Shown here piece after piece: positions 27,315-35,141 of a DNA stretch of 64,000 bases. Below the pieces are notes generated by a model. That model searched no databases and had not been told where the DNA came from. It saw only the letters and a list, made by a program, of their open reading frames with translations. Source of the DNA: Plantactinospora mayteni (GTDB lineage Bacteria > Actinomycetota > Actinomycetes > Mycobacteriales > Micromonosporaceae). Within the stretch, counting starts at the first letter, position 1. Each line of letters starts with the position of its first letter. Both the position numbers and the translations under genes were made by a program. The DNA lies in the NCBI RefSeq assembly GCF_016862935.1, contig NZ_BONX01000004.1, positions 310,001 through 374,000 on the forward strand, written 5' to 3'.

Positions 27315-28498
27315 GGGGACGTGACCGCCCGCGCGGCCGAGGCCGACTGCTCCAGCCGCCGACCGCCCTTGACCCACGCCGTGGAACCCGGCTCGCGGGC
27401 CTCGCGACGGATCCTCGACACCGCGACCTTGCAGGTAAACTCCTTGATCGCGGCGCCCAGCCGGCCACCGATGTAGAGGTTCACCGCAGTGTCATCCTTG
27501 CGGGCGAGCTGTCGCATGGCGGTGTGCCGGCCGAGGCTGACGCACGACCCGGTGAGGGCCTGGTCAATCACCGCCGGTGCGGTCCCCGCGATGTGGCTCA
27601 GCACGGTGTTGGCGGCCTGGGCCCCCAGCGCCCCGGCGGCCTGGCAGCTCATCCGCAGCGGGTGGCCCGACGGTGCCGCAGCGTCGCCGGTGGCGACCAC
27701 CCGGTCGTCGTCGACACTGGCCAACGTCTCGTCGGTGAGCAGTCGGCCGAGCGTGTCGGTGCGCAGCCCGCTCGCGACCGCCAGCCCCGGCACGCCGAAA
27801 CCGGTCGCCCAGATGGTCAGTACGCTCGACCGCACCGTACCGTCGGCGAGGACGACCGCATCCGGCCCGACCTCGGTTACCACGTCAGCTTCGAGCACGG
27901 TGACACCGTGCCGGGACAGCCACCTGGCGGCGTATCGGCGACCGGGCGCACTCCAAGACGACACCATGGCTCCCCCACACACCAGGGTGACCGCGCGTCC
28001 CTGCTCGGCCAGCTCGGCCGCCGTCTCGACGCCGGTCAACCCGCCGCCGACCACGGTGACCGGAGCGTCGACGGGCAACTCCGCCAGCCTGGCGCGCAGC
28101 CGCCGCGCAGCCTCGAACTCCGCGACGGGGAAAGCGAACTCGGCCGCGCCAGGCACCGACGAGGGTACCGCCGCGGTGCTGCCGACCGCGTAGATGACGT
28201 AGTCGTAGCTCAGCGCGCGGCCCGACGCCAACCGCACCGCCCGGGCGGCGGTGTCGATGCGTGTGGCGCTGTCGACCACCAACTGGATGCCTTCGCCGAG
28301 CAGTGTGCCGTAGTCGATCGTGGCGTCGCCGGTGCCGGCCACGAACTGGTGCAGCCGCACCCGTTCGACGAAGTCCGGCCGGGGATTGACCAGCGTGATG
28401 TCGACGTCGGCGCGCATCCGCAGATGGTTAGCCGCGAGCGTTCCGGCATAACCACCGCCGATGACGACGACCTTGTGACGTGTGTCGTGCTCAGTCAT
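27311..28498 (-). CDS. FAD-dependent NAD(P)H oxidoreductase (NDH-2/AIF-like)
   Basis: 395 residues with two dinucleotide-binding motifs: FAD site KVVVIGGGYAGTLAANHL near residue 9, and NAD(P)H site VTVVGGGLTGVETAAEL near residue 150. ATGDAAAPSGHPLRMS gives the second FAD contact. Overall it resembles type II NADH dehydrogenase/AIF-like reductases. ATG 28498 has GGGGG immediately upstream. It is cotranscribed with the ECF41 sigma gene (GTGA overlap), the usual 'oxidoreductase' partner of ECF41 loci and a likely member of its regulon. Confidence 0.85.
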   Translation of the reverse strand: MTEHDTRHKVVVIGGGYAGTLAANHLRMRADVDITLVNPRPDFVERVRLHQFVAGTGDATIDYGTLLGEGIQLVVDSATRIDTAARAVRLASGRALSYDYVIYAVGSTAAVPSSVPGAAEFAFPVAEFEAARRLRARLAELPVDAPVTVVGGGLTGVETAAELAEQGRAVTLVCGGAMVSSWSAPGRRYAARWLSRHGVTVLEADVVTEVGPDAVVLADGTVRSSVLTIWATGFGVPGLAVASGLRTDTLGRLLTDETLASVDDDRVVATGDAAAPSGHPLRMSCQAAGALGAQAANTVLSHIAGTAPAVIDQALTGSCVSLGRHTAMRQLARKDDTAVNLYIGGRLGAAIKEFTCKVAVSRIRREAREPGSTAWVKGGRRLEQSASAARAVTSP

Positions 28499-28506
28499 GC
28501 CCCCAA

Positions 28507-28549
28507 GACACCGCGGAACGCCGACACCTGACACGACGTGATGCACGTC
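28507..28549 (-). promoter_or_regulatory. Possible ECF41-type promoter and dyad upstream of the oxidoreductase-sigma operon
   Basis: On the minus strand TGTCAGG (28533-28527), a 16-nt spacer and TGTC (28510-28507) partly match the ECF41 promoter described as TGTCACA-N16-CGTC. The dyad GACGTG-ATG-CACGTC (28535-28549) lies just upstream. Matches are imperfect and the function is inferred. The rest of the interval to 28889 holds only a 14-bp palindrome, ACCATGATCATGGT (28816-28829), and no gene that I can support. Confidence 0.35.
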
Positions 28550-28889
28550 ACCCCACCTCGATGACGCGGCAACACACCGTACCGGCCGCGCAGCGCCTTT
28601 CCCGGCACCAGCCGGGTGCCGACGGCCGCGAGCGTCCACTGACCCTCGGGCACGCAGGCCCGGCCGTCCGGCAAGCGCTGCTCGGGCGTACGCGATCCTT
28701 CGCCCGGTGCGGGGACCGGGCGCAGCCGCCAAGGGGTGTTTGCCTGCCAGCCGACGGTCGATTAGGGCGTTTGTCGACCTGGAGTCGATGTTGATCGGCT
28801 TCCTTCCCGAGCATTACCATGATCATGGTTTCGGGCCTGATCGACTACCGCCGGTACGTCGGGTCGCGGTTCACCGACAGGGGTGTGGT

Positions 28890-29513
28890 TCAGTGCCGGC
28901 AGGCCCGCAGCCCAGCCATGATGACCTCCACGAGCCGTGCCCTGGTGTCGGTGTCGATGGGCTCCGCCGGCTGCCACGGGGTTAGCGGGCGCAGGTAGGC
29001 CAGCCCTACCAGGCAGTCGGTGGCCAGGTCGACGTCGAGGTCGGCGGGCAGTTCGCCCCGCTGGACGGCGCGCTGGAGCAACCGGGCGGCTGCGGCACGT
29101 CGGGGTTGCTCGGCGATGGTGTGTATTGCTTCCGCGAACGGGCGATTGCGGGTGGCCTCGGCGGTCAGATCAGCGAGGATGCGGATGGCACCCAGGTCCG
29201 CCCGCAGAGCGGAGGCGTAGGCCACGAACCTGGTGACGTCCTCACGGAGCGTCCCCGTGTTCGGGAGTGGAACGGCCTGGTCCGCGAGACGGGTGAGGAG
29301 GTCGAGCACCAGGGGTTCCTTGGACGCCCAGCGGCGGTAGATAGCGGCCTTGCCGACGCCGGCACGGCGGGCGACGGCGTCCATGGACATCCGCGCGTAC
29401 CCGCCCTCGGTCAGCTCGGTCAGAGCAGCCTGCACGATCGCGTCGGTGACCTCGGCACGCAGCCCGGCTGCGCCGGCTGCCCGGCGGGAAGGGCGGGTAG
29501 CAGCGTCAGCCAT
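28890..29513 (-). CDS. TetR/AcrR-family regulator
   Basis: 207 residues. The helix-turn-helix is at about 22-70: AIVQAALTELTEGGYARMSM, DAVARRAGVGKAAIYRRWAS, KEPLVLDLL. The C-terminal domain (TLREDVTRFVAYASALRADL, AEQPRRAAAARLLQRAVQRG) is the TetR C-terminal type common in actinomycetes. ATG 29513 is chosen with GAGG 7 nt upstream; the much longer frame upstream runs through the divergent promoter. It is divergent from the FAD monooxygenase gene and probably represses it. Confidence 0.88.
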   Translation of the reverse strand: MADAATRPSRRAAGAAGLRAEVTDAIVQAALTELTEGGYARMSMDAVARRAGVGKAAIYRRWASKEPLVLDLLTRLADQAVPLPNTGTLREDVTRFVAYASALRADLGAIRILADLTAEATRNRPFAEAIHTIAEQPRRAAAARLLQRAVQRGELPADLDVDLATDCLVGLAYLRPLTPWQPAEPIDTDTRARLVEVIMAGLRACRH

Positions 29514-29531
29514 GCGCCATCCTCGGGAGAC

Positions 29532-29598
29532 GGAACGGTTGCGTTCCATCGTATGCCGACCTAGTGTTGGCCGCCATGGAACGGAACCGTTCCGTTCC
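29532..29598. promoter_or_regulatory. Two GGAAC-type operators in the TetR/monooxygenase intergenic region
   Basis: Site 1 is GGAACG-GTTG-CGTTCC (29532-29547). Site 2 is a 21-bp palindrome with arms GGAACGGAAC and GTTCCGTTCC around one C (29578-29598). They share the GGAACG half-site and lie between the divergent genes, one near each start. The TetR neighbour is the likely binder. Confidence 0.65.
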
Positions 29599-29625
29599 TC
29601 GCGTGACATGGGCGCTGGTGATGCA

Positions 29626-31161
29626 ATGACCGGATCTGCTGACGTCCTGGTCGTCGGAGCGGGGCCTGCCGGCCTCGCGCTGGCCTGCGCCCTGCGGCTG
29701 CACGACGTGGATGTCCGGGTAATCGACCAGGCACCGGGGGCGGCCACCACCTCACGCGCCAACCTCCTGCACGCCCGAGGCGCCGAGGTGCTCGACCGGC
29801 TGGGCGCGCTGGGCGACCTGCCCGACCGGTCCGCCCCGGCGCTCGTTCTCACCACCTACATCAGCGGCCGACCAGCAATGACGATCCGCTTCGGCGACCC
29901 GGGCCTGGGCACCGCCCGCCCGGCACTGGTACTGCCCCAAGCCGACATCGAGGCCGCGCTGCGCGACCGTCTCGTCGAGTTGGGCGGCACGGTGGAATGG
30001 AGCAGCACGCTGGTCGACCTCAACCAGGACGCGGACGGCGTGACCGCCGTGCTTGACAGTGGGGAGACGATCCGGGCCGGTTGGTTGGCCGGTTGCGACG
30101 GCGCGCACAGCACGGTCCGCAAGCTGGCCGGCATCGGCTTCCCCGGCGCACCGCTGACCGACCAGTGGCTGCTGGCCGACGCACACGCCGACTTCGGCCT
30201 AGACCGCGCCGGCGGGCACGGCTGGGCCCACCAGGACGGGCCGCTGTTCATGATGCCGATGCCGTCGGTCGACGGCGCCGACAACGTGTGGCGGCTGATG
30301 GCCTACCTGCCGGGCTCCACCGACGAAAAGCTCCAGGAGCCGGAGATCATGGAGCGGTTCCGGCGACTGCTGCCCAAGCGTGCGGGCCTGGCCGGAGACC
30401 GGCTTCGGGACGCGATCTGGACCTCGGTCTACCGCGTCCACCGGCGCCTTGCCACGGACTATCGCCAGGGCCACATCCTCCTGGCCGGCGATGCCGCCCA
30501 CATCCACAGCCCCTCCGGCGGTCAGGGCATGATCACCGGGATCGGCGACGCGGAGAACCTCGGGTGGAAGCTCGCGTTGGTGATCCACGGCCGCGCCAAG
30601 GCGGCACTGCTGGACACCTACGAGGCCGAGCGTCGCCCGCTCGCGACCGAGGTGTTGCGCACCACCAGCACCATCGCCCGGCTACAGATCGGCAACGGCC
30701 CGCTGGTTCGTCTGCTCACCAGATGGGTCCTGATGCCCATCTTCCGCCAGCCGGCAGTGCAACGCCAGGGAACCCTGGTCGCCTCACAGCTCAACGTGAA
30801 CTACCGCCGAGGCCCGCTCGCCGGCCGTATCGCCCGGTTCAGCCGACACCCACGACCCGGTGACCGGGTAGCCGATCTTTCCTGCCAGCGTCACGACGGC
30901 ACCACGACCCGGCTGCATGCCGAACTCGGTGGGCGCTGGGGGCTGCTCGCCGCCGGTAACCGCGCGCAGGCCTGGCACGAGGAGGTCAGCGCCCGGCTTG
31001 GCGACCGCGTCGTGCCGCTCGCGCCGATCGACCGGCAGGGCGGCCCCAACGACGAGGTCTGGCTGATCCGTCCCGACGCCCATCTGGCCTGGCGTGGCCA
31101 ATCAGGCGCAGACGGACCGGGGCGCTGGCTAGATGCCGCGCTGCAACAGGGACGCGTCTGA
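29626..31161 (+). CDS. FAD-dependent aromatic monooxygenase (PHBH-like)
   Basis: 511 residues of the class A flavin monooxygenase family. The FAD Rossmann motif is VLVVGAGPAGLALACALRLH at about 7-26, the DG motif is AGWLAGCDGAHSTVRKLAGI near 150, and the second FAD motif is GHILLAGDAAHIHSPSGGQG near 285, followed by a thioredoxin-like C-terminal domain. These enzymes hydroxylate aromatic or polyketide substrates and some inactivate antibiotics. ATG 29626 is preferred over 29608. It is controlled by the divergent TetR gene through the GGAAC operators. Confidence 0.88.
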   Translation: MTGSADVLVVGAGPAGLALACALRLHDVDVRVIDQAPGAATTSRANLLHARGAEVLDRLGALGDLPDRSAPALVLTTYISGRPAMTIRFGDPGLGTARPALVLPQADIEAALRDRLVELGGTVEWSSTLVDLNQDADGVTAVLDSGETIRAGWLAGCDGAHSTVRKLAGIGFPGAPLTDQWLLADAHADFGLDRAGGHGWAHQDGPLFMMPMPSVDGADNVWRLMAYLPGSTDEKLQEPEIMERFRRLLPKRAGLAGDRLRDAIWTSVYRVHRRLATDYRQGHILLAGDAAHIHSPSGGQGMITGIGDAENLGWKLALVIHGRAKAALLDTYEAERRPLATEVLRTTSTIARLQIGNGPLVRLLTRWVLMPIFRQPAVQRQGTLVASQLNVNYRRGPLAGRIARFSRHPRPGDRVADLSCQRHDGTTTRLHAELGGRWGLLAAGNRAQAWHEEVSARLGDRVVPLAPIDRQGGPNDEVWLIRPDAHLAWRGQSGADGPGRWLDAALQQGRV

Positions 31162-31250
31162 GTTCGCAGCCGAGCCGCCTGAGACCTGAAACAGCGTGCG
31201 ATCCGGCGTGATCGTAGTGATCACATCGTCCGGCCGGCCGTAGACGCACT

Positions 31251-31379
31251 CACCCACGCACCACCATGCGCTACGACCGCGCCCGCAAAAACCTCGACCG
31301 CCACCCCAACTACATCCTCGCCGCCTACATGGCCTCCGGAACCTCTTTCGTATCGGAGTTCCGCGTCCTTATGTGTTGA
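31251..31379 (+). pseudogene. C-terminal remnant of a tyrosine recombinase/integrase
   Basis: The frame from 31251 reads HPRTTMRYDRARKNLDRHPN then YILAAYMASGT and ends at TGA 31377-31379. The T-T-x-x-Y-D-R pattern with the nucleophilic Tyr and the following helix is typical of phage-type integrases in actinomycetes. The upstream catalytic R-H-x-x-R boxes are missing. The remaining gap between the monooxygenase and cupin genes shows nothing else. Confidence 0.6.
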
Positions 31380-31461
31380 TCTTTCCTAACATGGCGATTC
31401 CCACCAATCTCAACCGATTCCGGGCAGCACTCCTGGTGATTAGTGGTTTACCCGGAACGGT

Positions 31462-31959
31462 TCAGTCCCAGTTGTCGTGCCGGGTGCCGAAGGCGTCCCG
31501 CTCGGACTCGCTAATCTCCAGCGAACCATCGCGCAGCTTGAGGAGGGTTTCGAAGTACTCCTCTCGGGGCGCGCCCGGCGCGAACAGCAACAGCATCGAC
31601 GCCGGCTCACCGGACTCGTTGCGGAACCCGTGTATCCCGCCAGGTGGTACGTGCAGGAAGTCTCCGGCGCCGGCGTCGACCCATCGGTCGCCGGAGTACA
31701 GCCGGATGTTTCCGTCAAGGACGAAGAACGACTCGGAAAGGCCGCGGTGGAAGTGCGGGCCGGGTCCGCTTAGCTCCGGGCTGAAGTCCCACCGGTAGAG
31801 GCCGAAGTCGCCGAACGTCTCCGTTCCGCGCGCGAGGTAGGTGACCTTCACCCCGTTTGGATAGGTGATGTCCGGTGGCTGGTCCGCTCTTCTGAGGTGC
31901 GTGCGGCTGTGACCGTGTTCTCCGTCGTAGCGCGAAGGTGGGTAGGCGGGTAGCGACAA
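31462..31959 (-). CDS. Cupin-domain protein
   Basis: 165 residues, a single small cupin barrel: motif 1 is GPGPHFHRGLSESFFVLDG (H-x-H and Glu) and motif 2 is GDFLHVPPGGIHGFRN (His), enough to bind one metal. A helical tail follows. TTG 31959 is chosen because AAGGAA lies 5 nt upstream and the sequence after it (SLPAYPPSRY) begins the conserved part. Function is not assignable. Confidence 0.75.
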   Translation of the reverse strand: MSLPAYPPSRYDGEHGHSRTHLRRADQPPDITYPNGVKVTYLARGTETFGDFGLYRWDFSPELSGPGPHFHRGLSESFFVLDGNIRLYSGDRWVDAGAGDFLHVPPGGIHGFRNESGEPASMLLLFAPGAPREEYFETLLKLRDGSLEISESERDAFGTRHDNWD

Positions 31960-32165
31960 CGCGGTTCCTTCCCATTGTGTCTGAGCCAGGGTGCCGGTGA
32001 CGGGTTCCGTCGCCGAGCCTAGAACCTCGACGAGTCGGCAACCGACCGGCCGGACAGGTCGCGGGCATAGGAAGTTGTACCGGGGGTGACCCGGGCGAGG
32101 CGTGGACGATCTTTGGTGCGTGGGGCGTGAGGTGAACGAGCGGGCGAGGGCAGGGAGTACACGTC
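31960..32165. other. Intergenic region between divergent cupin and small ankyrin-like gene
   Basis: About 200 bases with no clear gene. GGGAG near 32153 serves the rightward small gene. No strong dyad is seen. Confidence 0.4.
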
Positions 32166-32366
32166 GTGAGTGAGACACGAGACGGTCCGGCGGGGATGCC
32201 TACCGCGTACGCGATGAGCAAGGATCTGGGGAGTTGCTCGTTGATGCACGCGGTCGAGCGCAACGAACGACGGGGCGTCGCCGCCCTGCTGCCGGGTGAC
32301 GCCGCCATCGACACGGTCAGCGCCGACGGCATGACCGCGCTGCAACTGCCGCGGCTGGCAGCGTGA
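32166..32366 (+). CDS. Short ankyrin-like protein, possibly truncated
   Basis: 66 residues from GTG 32166 with GGGAG 8 nt upstream. SLMHAVERNERRGVAALLPG then TVSADGMTALQLPRLAA follows the pattern of one and a half ankyrin repeats (xLHxAVxxxxxxxVxxLL, D-x-x-G-x-T-A-L-x-x-A). Ankyrin proteins normally have several repeats, so this is either a truncated gene or a small protein. Ribosome site and repeat pattern support coding, but it is short. Confidence 0.35.
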   Translation: MSETRDGPAGMPTAYAMSKDLGSCSLMHAVERNERRGVAALLPGDAAIDTVSADGMTALQLPRLAA

Positions 32367-32458
32367 TTGGCGCTGGTACTCGAAGCGGCCACGCGATGAC
32401 GCGAGGGCTGGTGTCGGGGTGGGCGGACATGCCGACGGTCGGATGGCCGTGCTGGACT

Positions 32459-33043
32459 TCATCGGGCGGGGGTGGTCAGGTGGTGCAGGAGTTTGCGTGC
32501 CAGGGCGTCCAGGGTGGTCAGTTCTCGGGGCGTGAGGTTGGCCAGCAGGGCGGTGACGTTGGCGGTGTGCTGCGTCATGGCGGCGTCGACGGTGTCGTAG
32601 CCCTGTTCGGTCAGGCGGATCTGGAAGCTGCGCCGGTCGGCGCGGTCCAGGGAGCGTTCGATCATTCCGGCGGACTCCAGCCGGTCCAGCCGGTTGGTCA
32701 TCCCTGCTCGGGAGAGCATCAGCAGGTCGGACAGATGTGAAGGGCTGAGGGCGTACGGGGCCCCAGATCGGCGCAGCGCTGCCAGGACGTCGAACTCGCC
32801 GCGTTGCAGGCCGAACTTGGTGAACACCTGCTCCTGGGCGGGGCCGAGGAGCAGGTTCACGCGGCCCAGCCGGCCGACCACCGCGATCGCGGTGAGGTCC
32901 AGGTCCGGGCGTTCCCGCTGCCAGGCGGTGACCACCGCGTCCACCGCGTCCGGGGCGGCTGTCGGATTGTTCCCGCGCGTGGCGGGAGCAGTGTCGGGTG
33001 AGGTGGAAGCGGGGGTGTGGTCATACCTGTTTGCGGCGCTCAT
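32459..33043 (-). CDS. MarR-family transcriptional regulator
   Basis: 194 residues with a Ser/Thr/Pro-rich head of about 30 residues, then a complete MarR fold: VFTKFGLQRGEFDVLAALRR, recognition helix-turn-helix SPSHLSDLLMLSRAGMTNRL and wing MIERSLDRADRRSFQIRLTE. It is divergent from a cupin gene, with dyads in the 82-bp spacer. Probably autoregulatory and controlling the rightward cupin/reductase genes. Confidence 0.87.
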   Translation of the reverse strand: MSAANRYDHTPASTSPDTAPATRGNNPTAAPDAVDAVVTAWQRERPDLDLTAIAVVGRLGRVNLLLGPAQEQVFTKFGLQRGEFDVLAALRRSGAPYALSPSHLSDLLMLSRAGMTNRLDRLESAGMIERSLDRADRRSFQIRLTEQGYDTVDAAMTQHTANVTALLANLTPRELTTLDALARKLLHHLTTPAR

Positions 33044-33062
33044 GCCCTCACTCTAGTTCGAG

Positions 33063-33118
33063 GTCAGATACAAGCGCCATCTTATAGTTTGACATCGTAC
33101 TATCTGACGTGCAATCAT
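33063..33118. promoter_or_regulatory. MarR operator and cupin promoter
   Basis: GTCAGATA (33063-33070) and TATCTGAC (33101-33108) are exact inverted copies. Inside them ATAGT (33084-33088) and ACTAT (33099-33103) form a second dyad. On the plus strand TTGACA (33089-33094) is a consensus -35 box, and AATCAT (33113-33118) a fair -10 box 18 nt on, placing the start near the cupin ATG at 33126. A repressor on these dyads would cover the -35 box. Confidence 0.55.
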
Positions 33119-33125
33119 CTCTGGC

Positions 33126-33650
33126 ATGAGCGGAACGCACCCGCCGGGGACGCCTCCGGCCGAGCAGCCCGGGTTCAAGCCCCTGGTGGTACACGCGCAG
33201 GACGCTGAGTTCCTTGGCGCAGGGTCAGACACCATCGCGCTGCTGGCCGACGCGTCGGCCACCGGTGGCCTACTGGGAGCCAGTCGCACAACCTTGGGGC
33301 GAGGCAGGGACGGCGCGACCCCGCACTATCACCGTGGCTCGGCCGAGTTGTTCTTCGTCCTGGACGGGCGGCTGCAGGTCCTGGCGGGCGAGGAGGTGGT
33401 GGAGGTCGAGGCCGGCGGCACCCTCGTGGTCCCGCCGCACACCGTTCACGCCTTCGCGGCCGCTTCGGGGTCAGGTGCCGACGCGCTGATCGTGATCACC
33501 CCGGGTGTGGAGCGGTTCGCCTATTTCCGCCTGCTGGAACGCGTCCGCCACGGCCGCGCCGACCCCCAGGATCTGCTGGCGGTCCAAGACCGCTTCGACA
33601 CCCACTTCGTCGACAGCACCCCTTGGCGACGAACTCGCGCAGCCGCCTGA
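33126..33650 (+). CDS. Cupin-domain protein under MarR control
   Basis: 174 residues with one cupin barrel at about 60-130: ATPHYHRGSAELFFVLDGRL supplies the H-x-H-(x)-E motif, and GGTLVVPPHTVHAFAAA the second His. A helical tail follows (RFAYFRLLERVRHGRADPQD). It resembles the cupin at 31462-31959 in layout but is not a close copy. There is no good ribosome site, consistent with a leaderless start at 33126. It is followed 54 nt later by a reductase-like gene. Confidence 0.8.
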   Translation: MSGTHPPGTPPAEQPGFKPLVVHAQDAEFLGAGSDTIALLADASATGGLLGASRTTLGRGRDGATPHYHRGSAELFFVLDGRLQVLAGEEVVEVEAGGTLVVPPHTVHAFAAASGSGADALIVITPGVERFAYFRLLERVRHGRADPQDLLAVQDRFDTHFVDSTPWRRTRAAA

Positions 33651-33704
33651 CCGCACCCTCAACCCGTATCAACACCTAGCTGCACACACTCCTAGGGAGA
33701 CATC

Positions 33705-34253
33705 ATGCGAAAGATCATCGCTTCCACCTACACCACCCTCGACGGCTTCATCGACGACCCGCACCTGTGGTCCATGCAGCACAACAGCGAGGACGCCATG
33801 GCGTACGCGCTGAACCTCACGCTCGGCTGCGACGCGCTCCTGCTCGGCCGCGCCACCTACGAAGGCATGGCCCAGGCATGGCCAGCCATGGGCGGCAACC
33901 CCTACGCCGACCACGTCAACAGCATCGCCAAATACGCCGTGTCCTCGACCCTCGAAAAGCCGGCCGAGTGGGACAACTCGCACCTCATCCCGGGCGACAA
34001 GCTCATCGAAGCCGTGACCGCGCTGAAATCCGAAGCCGGCAAGGACATCCTCATCTGGGGCAACGGCCGACTCACCGACGATCTGGCCAAGCACGGGCTC
34101 CTGGACGAATACAAAGTCTGGATCTACCCCGTCATCAAGGGCGGCGGCGAGGCCCTCTTCCGCCCCGAGAGCGTCACCACCGTCGAACTCGTCGACAGCA
34201 CCACCTTCACCTCGGGCGTCGTCGTCCTGACCTACCGCCCCACGCGCCCCTGA
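33705..34253 (+). CDS. RibD C-terminal/dihydrofolate reductase-like protein
   Basis: 182 residues: KIIASTYTTLDGFIDDPHLW at the start, CDALLLGRATYEGMAQAWPA, and ILIWGNGRLTDDLAKHGLLD with the G-x-G NADPH loop. It belongs to the same broad family as the protein at 12079-12699 but is a different subgroup. TAGGGAGA lies about 6 nt before ATG 33705. Probably cotranscribed with the preceding cupin; a strong hairpin follows. Confidence 0.82.
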   Translation: MRKIIASTYTTLDGFIDDPHLWSMQHNSEDAMAYALNLTLGCDALLLGRATYEGMAQAWPAMGGNPYADHVNSIAKYAVSSTLEKPAEWDNSHLIPGDKLIEAVTALKSEAGKDILIWGNGRLTDDLAKHGLLDEYKVWIYPVIKGGGEALFRPESVTTVELVDSTTFTSGVVVLTYRPTRP

Positions 34254-34297
34254 CCCGAGCCACCGCAAACCGACCGTGGCATAACTGAAGCATCCGA

Positions 34298-34333
34298 GGG
34301 CCGTGGGCCGCCAGCAATGGCGACTCACGGCCC
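34298..34333 (+). terminator. Rho-independent-like terminator after the cupin-reductase pair
   Basis: GGGCCGTG (34298-34305) pairs with CACGGCCC (34326-34333), and inside it CGCCA (34309-34313) pairs with TGGCG (34318-34322) around GCAA. The hairpin is followed by ATTCTTCTTC. It lies 45 nt after the reductase stop. Confidence 0.6.
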
Positions 34334-34361
34334 ATTCTTCTTCTCCGAGAAGGGCCAACCC

Positions 34362-34661
34362 GTGAATCCCAGCCTCGTACTCGCTGCTATCGTCTCCACG
34401 CTCGCTCCCACACCCGCACCGTCTCCCACCCCGTCGGCACCCCCCGTTGCCCGGACCTTCCGCTTCCTACGCCACGAGCACTACTTCGAAGACCTCAATG
34501 GCTTCGGAACGCGGATGACCGACCGCATGACCATCAGCGCACCCTTGGGGCCGTTGGGCGCGGTGGTGACCCGGGCACTGATCGCGCCGTACCAACGACG
34601 CCTGTTGAAGCGAAGGACAGCCCACATCAAGTGCCTGGCAGAAGCCCGCAACAGGACGTGA
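34362..34661 (+). pseudogene. C-terminal remnant of an SRPBCC ligand-binding protein
   Basis: The in-frame sequence from about 34452 (RTFRFLRHEHYFEDLNGFGT, DRMTISAPLGPLGAVVTRAL, YQRRLLKRRTAHIK) matches the last strands and long helix of a polyketide-cyclase-like SRPBCC domain. The front half is replaced by an unrelated Pro/Thr-rich stretch, PTPAPSPTPSAPPVA. An upstream ATG at 34317 lies inside the terminator hairpin, so normal expression is unlikely. Confidence 0.45.
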
Positions 34662-34721
34662 CGATCCCGCGAGGCATCCGCAACTGCCGCCGCCCGTGCG
34701 GCGCCGCCCCAGCTAGAGCCG

Positions 34722-34928
34722 TCACCCTTCGCGACCGACCTGCTGCGAGATCGATGCCCAGACCCGCCGACGAGCGCGCACGGCCGGTCTCAGATCGGCT
34801 GGCGAAGCAGTTGCCATCCACGCGTCAGCCAGGGCCTGCATCACCTGACGAAGATCGAACCAGAAGACACCACCAGGACGTTTAATCTTGTGGAGACGCA
34901 CAGCCTCCGTGGTCTCCCCGGCGCTCAC
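34722..34928 (-). CDS. Small hypothetical protein
   Basis: 68 residues from GTG 34928 with AGGG 7 nt upstream, beginning MSAGETTEAVRLHKIKRPGG and continuing VFWFDLRQVMQALADAWMAT. Its first 30 codons use A/T-ending codons (ATT, AAA, CGT, CCT, GGT) far more than the neighbours, suggesting foreign origin. I recognise no family. The flanking 34662-35141 interval shows nothing else I can support. Confidence 0.3.
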   Translation of the reverse strand: MSAGETTEAVRLHKIKRPGGVFWFDLRQVMQALADAWMATASPADLRPAVRARRRVWASISQQVGREG

Positions 34929-35141
34929 ACAAGCACCCTAGGCGAGAGCAAGTAGGTGCTTGGCCGCACCGGTCCGCTCGGCGGCGTTCAGCCGAGCTGT
35001 TCCGCCAGTCCGACGATGATGCCCTCGGCGCCAGCGGCACCGTCGTCCACCGCGCCTCGGGCATCGACCGGAGGCTGGCTGGGCGGCCGGTCCCCCTCTA
35101 AACTCCCGGACGATCAAGAGATTCGGGGAAAGCGAGCTGGA

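Noticed and set aside
28816-28829. 14-bp palindrome ACCATGATCATGGT
   Set aside because: Too short and too far from a start codon to assign a role.
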